Made by a program: the position numbers and the translations under genes. Source: Corythucha ciliata (taxonomy: Eukaryota > Arthropoda > Insecta > Hemiptera > Tingidae). From it: DNA of 64,000 nucleotides. Location of the stretch: assembly GCA_038030265.1 (NCBI GenBank), contig CM075939.1, positions 39,537,253-39,601,252 of the forward strand, read 5' to 3'. The notes beneath the pieces were generated by a model. That model searched no databases and was not told where the DNA came from. It saw only the letters and a program-made list of their open reading frames with translations. Below are positions 57,447 to 64,000 of the stretch, piece by piece (the first letter of the stretch is position 1; the number at the start of each line of letters is the position of its first letter).

Positions 57447-59860
57447 GATTATTGGACGGACCAGCATCATCGATTTCGTTTCTTGAAAAAAAAATGCAAA
57501 GGTTTCCGTTTCACCATCCATCTCACCCACTCGATCCCTATCCACACTCAAACATTAAAAGTTCGTACCCTGTTCTTCTTATGATGTGTGCTTGTGTGGT
57601 GTTGATCGGTAAAGTTCATGTCAGTGGGTTTAGTGGTGGGAGGTCTTCGACTCTCCGATTCGTCCATTTTGCTCTCCTCTCTACGACAGACGCGGGAACT
57701 CTTTCTTAACTTTCTGGTTCTTTCTAACAAGAAGTACAAATCAACGTGGCTCGAGCCCATCTAGTTTTTCTCGCGTTTTTCTTCTCGAATTTTCTTCGGG
57801 CACGCATAAAATTGGAAAACGTCACATCATTTGATTTGTAGGTAAGGCGACAATTCGCTTGTTATCCTTTAAATCTGATTGTACATGTTTGTTTAATATA
57901 ATTTGCAGGTGCAAGTTTCACGACTAATTCGTCATTAATTGGTCCTACGTCGATATTTATTTTTCTGCCTGTCAACTTTTCTCAGCGACCAATTTTCGGT
58001 GATCGAGCCAGTAGCTACATGTAATATACTGAAGTAAAGTGTGTATTTAGGATTGTACGATAATTGTGGGATTTTATTTTCAGGCCCGCGTCGTCAATGT
58101 CTCATCGCCGCGTCGTATTATTTTGTTGGCGTTCTGTTTGTGTGTAGTTGTTTCTCAGCGTGTTTTCTTTTGTAGTGTCAGTATTTTTTCATTCGTTTCC
58201 AAATTGTATGCATCATAAATTGAAAATAAAGTAAATTAATTCTGTTCCGTGCGAATATTCTTTTGGAACATTCACGGAATATATACAACATGTCCCGTTT
58301 GGACCTCCTTACAATATTCGTACCCGACACTATATATCTGAATATTCTGGAGCGATTCTAAAAAAACATTCTTTGAACGTTCAAACTTATCGTTCTGAAT
58401 ATATTCCACGAATCTTCTAGTAGAATATTCCGTTGGAACATTCACGGATTATATACAACCTGTCCCGTCTGGACCTCCATACAATATTCGCAAAAAAACC
58501 AATATCTTCCACGAATATTCTTGGAAAAAAGGTAAATTCCAAAAAGATAATCAAGGAATATTCGGGTAATATTTCCTTGCTATCTGGGATTAGATTAATA
58601 ATGTTGCTCAAGCGTTGGTCCCACGTTTGTAGGATAATATTTTTGGGTTATTGAAATTTTAATATATTTTCAATGCTGCACGGTTTACATTTTTTCAATC
58701 ATTTCCAAAAACGTTATTCAAATGGGAGTTTGAACGGTATGACATGCAAATACACTCATTCTGCTAATAGGTTACCCCATGGTGATGCGAGGCATTCATC
58801 CGGATCATGTCTTTGGACTAGTACTGTCATGCTGTGATTCAAATCTAACTAGAAGAATTTGTGTGTACCTAATTATACATACATTATACGTATAATATAA
58901 TTATCGTATAATTTGTAGCTCATTTTGTTTTTTAAGAGTGAAATTATTGAGTCAGCAATGAAACATTCTGCAGACTCTCGTTGCGTTCACTTTAGTTAAG
59001 GGTACGACAGGGAAACAACGGTTTTTTCAGATGCATAATTATTTCAGCTCGAGCGGAAAGAGAGCTTGGCCTTGGTCACAATGTCACGTGCCCCCTCTAT
59101 TCCACCTTGTTTCGAAACGCCGTGCCCTTACCATCCCTTCTTTTAATTCTAAGAACGGTTTCTCGCTCCTTCCAAGCGCCTTCTTGTTCACCCCCACCAA
59201 CTGTAAGAGTAGTCCTAGTGCCTAGTCAGCCATCTGTTTGACTGCTTCTTCTTCTTGCTCTCTTGGCTTGGCTCGGGCTTGATTTTGGCTTGGGTTTGAT
59301 GTGTACGTTGGTGCTTTGTGAGGAGATAGAGATAGTTCACCTAAAAAGCTTTATATTTATATTTTTGTGTGAGTGCTCAACTGTTAAGCTTTCAATTTTC
59401 CTTAGCTGAAGCTCACAGTAAGTACCAAATAACCCAGTTGCAATTAATTATTTTTGTATTCCGATAAGCAATTAACAGAACGAAAGAAAAAGTACAAAAA
59501 TGCACTGTGCTTAATCCTTTCGAAATAAATGTCCGTAACTCAAACGTCATTTCTTTCGTAGGCTATTCGGGCTGCTGCTACTACGCCACGGGACGGAATT
59601 GTTTATTTCCATTTTCTCCGAATGATTTTTAGAATTTCACTCATTTTTTTCGGAGTATTACTTTTTTGTAATCAATTTGGAAAGCTTTCCTTTGAAAGTT
59701 CCTTACAGGAGCACTTCGCAGAGTTTGTGCAGCGAAATTTCGAAAAAGCTGCCTGTTTGAAATTCGAGTACCCAGTTTGAGGCAACGTATCAAAAATTGG
59801 TGTAGGTACCAATATTTTTGATCATCATATTTAATCATTATTATTGCCGATCATTTGTAC
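57447..59860. other. No gene seen
   Basis: AT-rich, with mirrored AATATTC-rich stretches at 58240-58600 (GGAACATTCACGGA repeated near 58270 and 58436, followed by ATATACAACMTGTCCCG). Open frames of 60-85 codons lack recognisable content. Confidence 0.4.
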
Positions 59861-60359
59861 AATATTTTAAAAAGGAACATAACTAATATTGTTTCAACGT
59901 TGGAAATAGCCATTTATAAAACATTAATTAAATGAAAGTAGACAATATTTTATAAACATTTTGTCCAATCTACAATAAATATTGTTTCGTGTCATTTAAA
60001 CAACATTTATTAAATGGGACATGACAAACGTTGATTAAATATTGATATGAAATATTTATAAAATATTCTTTCATTGATTTTGGTTTACTGGGTTAATGCA
60101 GACATAACCACAATTAGCCCACAATTACCACAATTAAGTTGTTTTCGAACTACGGATGCCTTGAAAATGGGATGCACTTACCCCGAAACTAGTCGGCATA
60201 TTTAAAAAATATAATAAAAGAATGTTATACTCAAATAATTAATCAATTACCTAGATAATTTAACATTCACGATATAATCGAAAATTTTTAGTTTATTATT
60301 CACAATAGGAAATTCTTCAGATTAACGATATTATAATTCTCACAAATTTTGATATTTGA

Positions 60360-61080
60360 CCTTTTTTTGGAGCGCCCCACGGGGTTTCGGTGGAAAAGCA
60401 GTGGTAGCGACACGCTCTATCCTTTTGGTCCCTCCGTTAGGCAAAGAGGCATACGAGGAGTCAGGATTCTCACCAATCTGGTACGATGTCGGTGATGACG
60501 AAGTTAGCGATTGCTGATGGTTGTTGTCCGCGAGGTCGGACGGGTGTTCACTCTTGCGAACCTATAGAGGTCCAACCTCTGACGAAACTCTTCGACGACT
60601 GGTTGATACTCTTTGTGAACACGCCGGAATGCACGGGTACAACTTGACGACAGACAACTCGATGTGGGTGGACACCTTGTGTCACGGGATGGTCCCGCTT
60701 GTTAATCACTCGCTTGTTGGTCACTCTGGTTAATCACGGTGGGAACTCGAAGACTGAAGACGGAGGTCACAACTTGTGACCATGGTGGTCCCACTTGTTT
60801 AACACGAACGAATCTCGAACATGTTGGAACTATCCCGAACAGATTTCACTGACGCGGGCTTGGCACTGATTATTATTACGAGCTCTGACGACACAAGGGC
60901 AACGGTTTTTGATAATGAGACGAACACTCTCGAACCCACACTGGGCGAATAACTCTCGAAATCTCACTACAAACTGAACCTCAATTCGACTCGACTGGAA
61001 TGCCAGGACTCTCCGAACTCACACGCTACTCGACTGCCTGGCAGGACTGACTTCTCATTCCCCGATCCTTCCTTATGTAA
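60360..61080. other. Compositionally distinct segment of unknown nature
   Basis: Markedly less AT-rich than its surroundings, with recurring words GGTCCCRCTTGTTTAA, GTTAATCAC and CTCGAA. No long open frame, tRNA fold or known terminus was recognised. It could be part of a retroelement or an untranslated exon. Confidence 0.35.
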
Positions 61081-62075
61081 CGGGACGCAAAATATTGTTA
61101 ATTATTTTTAAATATATGTAAATAATTATAAACCCTAAATGGTGTAGGTACGTTAAGACTAAACTTTATACCCGATAGAATCCCCATTCTCTAATAGATA
61201 CAAATTTGGCACGAGCGATGGCAGCACCTACTGGGACAAAATAATTGTCAAATTTCGGAATTTGTTCAAAATTTTTTTGGCTGTTGTTTCGACTTGAATA
61301 GACCATAAACTTTTGTGAACTATACAGCCATGGTGTTTTTGAATGGATGCATTTCGGGCCCATTCCCGGTGCCCCTCATCAGCATTATCTCTTCACCTCT
61401 GAGGCCAAACAAGTGGTGTGTGGAAGTCTGGCGTTGGGAACACTAGTAAAATTGAGGAGGGACAATCGCGTCACAAACCATTGGAGGGCAGGGAGAGTAT
61501 AAAAAGCTAAAAAGGAAGGAAAAGACGTTAAAAAAAAGTAGTCGGACAGAAATTGTACAGTGACGAACAAGTCTGAGGTTGGTGGTTTTAGTGTGTCTGC
61601 AAGTGAAGAGACGTGTAGCCAGTGCGTCACCCTGGCAAGGATTACGGAGTGCGCCATCCAGAAGAATTTGGATTACGGGTGTGGGTTTTGTTGACTTTTT
61701 CGTGCGTCGCCGGTTGCGACACGAAGTTCAGTGCGTCAACTGTCGTTTGTTCAGTCGGAAGCTTGTTTTAGTGAATAGTCGTGATTCGCCATTTGCGACA
61801 CAAGTCAGTGCGCCCCCGGGAATAAGTTATACAAAAAAGGTAATAGTTGCAGAATGCAGTGAGCAGGATCTAAGAAAAGCACGCGCCAGTGGGAAAACTT
61901 GACTCCCAGCGCCTGAGGGTCACGAAACCAGTGCACGAGTCGTACAAAGGCGATTGATGCTACGTGTAAGGTTTTTTCATGCAGGAACGAATCACGTAGG
62001 GAAGATGGAGATTTTGGTTGTGTTTTATGGCACAAATTTGAGGTAAAGGGGGTAGTGAACTAAACGACACGTATA
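61081..62075. other. No gene seen
   Basis: Overlapping frames on opposite strands (61385-61657 -, 61579-61902 +, 61805-62035 -) have no recognisable domain. Confidence 0.35.
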
Positions 62076-62519
62076 CAGGGTGTTCCAGGAGGAAACGACA
62101 ATACTTCTACATGTTGTACTACTAAGTAGGGCGAACCAAAATGACTATATGGACATAGGGTCGGAAACGCTTTGTTTCAGTGTTACAAGGAATTTAGTGT
62201 TTTTTAAGCCAAATCACCTCTTTTCCACAAAAAGCGGTCTTAACGGACATAAAGACGATTTTAATGTGTTATTCATGATTTTTCCAAAGTTAAATTTTGT
62301 GCTCTTTTCAGAAATGAAGTTTAATTTGTTCTATGTTGAACGGTTAGTCCGTTAAGACCGCTTTTTGTGGAAAAGAGGTGATTTGGCTTTAAAAACACTA
62401 AATTCCCTGTAAGTCTGAAACAAAGCGTTTCCGACCCTATGTCCATATAGTCATTTTGATTCGCCCTACTTATTAGTACAACATGTGGAAGTATTGTCGT
62501 TTCCTCCTGGAACACCCTG
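62076..62519. mobile_element. Hairpin DNA element with ACAGGGTGTT ends
   Basis: The left end CAGGGTGTTCCAGGAGGAAA and right end TTTCCTCCTGGAACACCCTG are perfect inverted copies. Pairing continues to AGCGGTCTTAACGGAC (about 62232) against GTCCGTTAAGACCGC (about 62348), giving arms of about 170 bp around a ~100-bp loop. The terminus is shared with the 1802-3486 element. Counting one more base each side gives a possible GTAT target duplication. No transposase. Confidence 0.8.
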
Positions 62520-62653
62520 TGTATATTTTTGTATTATGTATAAATATGTATACATATTTTATATTTTTTAGACGGACAATTTTGGAATTGCATTTTAGAT
62601 TTGAACCCGTTTTTATTTCTGTAGTTTCATTTCCAATGTAAATAGCACACCTG

Positions 62654-62784
62654 GGGGTCAACCATAAGCTAGCGTTAAAGAATTATCGCAAGCGGTAACT
62701 AAGGACGCTCTATCACAAATAATGTTATAACGCCATAGATACCGCGTTTTGACGGTATTTTTACGCTAGCTCATGGTTGACCCC
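62654..62784. mobile_element. Hairpin MITE, first of three in a row
   Basis: GGGGTCAACCATAAGCTAGCG pairs with the mirrored GCTAGCTCATGGTTGACCCC. CTG is present at 62651-62653 and 62785-62787. The interior CGCAAGCGGTAACTAAGGAC resembles the neighbour and the element at 19688. Confidence 0.75.
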
Positions 62785-62787
62785 CTG

Positions 62788-62916
62788 GGGCCTTATTCTG
62801 AACGGTCGGGAAAAAATGCCGCAAGCGGGATCCAAGGACGCCGAATAAGAAATAACATTATCCCGCCATAGCAACCGCTTTTTGCGGCATTTTCATACTG
62901 CTTCGGAATACGGCCC
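62788..62916. mobile_element. Hairpin MITE, second of three in a row
   Basis: The ends GGGCCTTATTCTGAAC and TTCGGAATACGGCCC are inverted; CTG lies on both sides (62785-62787, 62917-62919). Inside are CCGCAAGCGGGATCCAAGGA and ATTATCCCGCCATAGCAACC. Confidence 0.75.
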
Positions 62917-62919
62917 CTG

Positions 62920-63190
62920 GGCCCTTATTCTCTAGCGAAGTAGCAACTGTGTTTTGGTAGAAACAGTAAAATTTAATTCATTAATTAAGAAATCTGAAAG
63001 AAAACATACGATTTTGAAGAAAGCAATGGTGCCAAAAGTTAGTGGCCCCTGGGGACTTATTCACTAACTTTTGGCACCATTGCTTTCTTCAAGAAGCATA
63101 TTATGCTTTCATTCATTTCTTAATTTAATGATTTATTAATTTACTGTTTCTACCCAAGCACAGTTGCTACTTCGTTAGAGAATAAGGCCC
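62920..63190. mobile_element. Long palindromic MITE, third of three in a row
   Basis: The left end GGCCCTTATTCTCTAGCGAA and right end TTCGTTAGAGAATAAGGCCC are inverted. The arms mirror almost to the centre (AAGCAATGGTGCCAAAAGTT / AACTTTTGGCACCATTGCTT) around GGCCCCTGGGGAC. The left flank is CTG, the right CAG. Confidence 0.75.
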
Positions 63191-64000
63191 CAGAATCTAA
63201 AAATATTTCATAAACAAACTGATAGAGATAGATAAATGACAAGGATAGAAAATCAAAAATATTTTGAAAAAATTCTCCCGCCAAAAGATGTCAAAACTCA
63301 CTCCGATACGTCGCGGAAAGAAAATGAAAAGACAAAAAGAAAAACGGTTTCAATTTTAAAATTCAGTTATTTTCATCGTTTTGAATAACGGAAAATGATT
63401 GGAACCCACACATTTTCGAAAATAGCATTTACTTACCTGAATGAGACTGATGCGGAGCAATGTCAAAAAACTTGCGACGAGCACGGTAAAAATGGACAAA
63501 AATAAAGATATAAAATACAATTTTAAAAACCGAAATTTCACACAAGTGGTAAGAACGCACGAATTCGCAGGCTTTGACTGTAAAATAGTGATGTTTAGCC
63601 TTGCCCTTCCACAGCTTACGTTCAGAGAAAAAAACATTTAAGATAGAGAGGAGAAGAGCACGGGCGAGAACCCCCAACTTAGCGTTTTCTGAAAGTGAAC
63701 AATACAGTGTTCTTGCTGAGTCCAAGCTTTTGACGAGGTCCTCGTATTTATTTGTCTCAATATTATCTGAGTTTTTCTTTAGGAGTAGATTGGCCCTTTT
63801 GCTCCCCAGAGTTTACAATCACCATTTTTTTTTTTCGCAAAACAACAACTTCATTATAGCTAGGCAACTTTTTGATGAACTTGAAGACCCAGAATTCCTG
63901 ATATTTCAAGAAACATCTGTTAAAGAATAAATTAACTTTTCATACCACTTCTTTAGGTTCATTAGAAACTTGTCGAACATACAGGTACCCTGAGAAAGCA
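63191..64000. other. Window edge: no gene I can support
   Basis: Open frames at 63601-63930 (+, ending ARQLFDELEDPEFLIFQETS) and 63356-63725 (-) overlap on opposite strands. The C-terminal part of the plus frame has protein-like composition but matches no family I recognise. A short exon of a gene continuing to the right is possible. Confidence 0.3.

Larger units (their letters stand above)
56396..60290. mobile_element. Large inverted repeat (possible foldback element), 3.9 kb
   Basis: The left arm, about 56396-56560, contains GCCGACTAGTTTCGGGGTAA and TTTTCAAGGCATCCGGTAGT. The right arm, about 60125-60290, contains CTACGGATGCCTTGAAAATG and CCCCGAAACTAGTCGGCATA. Inside each are further AATATTG-rich mirrored segments (56560-56700 and 59860-60090), a second inverted pair and a retrotransposon tail. 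No transposase frame is recognisable, so the element may be non-autonomous or the arms may be two separate insertions. Confidence 0.5.

Noticed and set aside
57452..57709. 85-residue plus-strand frame with a hydrophobic stretch
   Set aside because: No homology or splice support; an overlapping frame on the other strand is equally open.
63601..63930. 109-residue plus-strand frame ending in an acidic, protein-like tail
   Set aside because: Not called as a gene because no family is recognised and an opposite-strand frame overlaps. It could become an exon if a gene continues beyond the right edge.

Overview
This is eukaryotic nuclear DNA from an invertebrate animal, most likely an arthropod. Genes are split by GT-AG introns, many only 50-120 bp, and the readable proteins (NAC-beta, proteasome Rpt6) look closest, from memory, to insect and crustacean forms. 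The species cannot be named from sequence alone. I assembled six complete multi-exon genes by joining exons whose splice phases close in frame, plus one probable first exon of a seventh gene.

Layout. 1-8.6 kb is repeat-rich, with degenerate ~30-bp arrays, a 1.7-kb foldback element and a GTATCGATAC-rich block. 8.6-8.72 kb (-) holds a probable first coding exon of MIOS/mio (GATOR2). 9.3-9.97 kb (-) is BTF3/NAC-beta. 10.47-17.1 kb (+) is PSMC5/Rpt6, divergent from BTF3 across about 0.5 kb and with a 4.9-kb first intron full of repeats. 17.26-19.14 kb (-) is a tektin-3-like gene, tail to tail with PSMC5. 24.7-26.4 kb (-) is drebrin-like/Abp1. It sits in the loop of a large inverted repeat with arms near 20.7-22.9 and 28.1-29.9 kb. 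33.1-53.6 kb (-) is a 16-exon attractin gene of 1304 residues. Its 10.5-kb first intron contains a 3.1-3.6 kb duplicated block flanking a truncated non-LTR retrotransposon. 54.4-55.1 kb (-) is GOLGA7. 55-64 kb has no gene I can support. It holds foldback and hairpin elements, a retrotransposon tail, and three hairpin MITEs lined up end to end.

The genes are ordinary housekeeping, ciliary and membrane-signalling genes and do not form a pathway. The unusual content is the non-coding DNA. Several families of degenerate arrays with different consensus sequences but a similar ~30-bp period fill much of the intergenic and intronic space, in both orientations. Many MITEs and foldback elements are nested in them. 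The strongest structural oddity is the retrotransposon tail bracketed by a 3-kb direct duplication, as if it had made a giant target-site duplication. No CRISPR array, rRNA, convincing tRNA or bacterial-type operon was seen.
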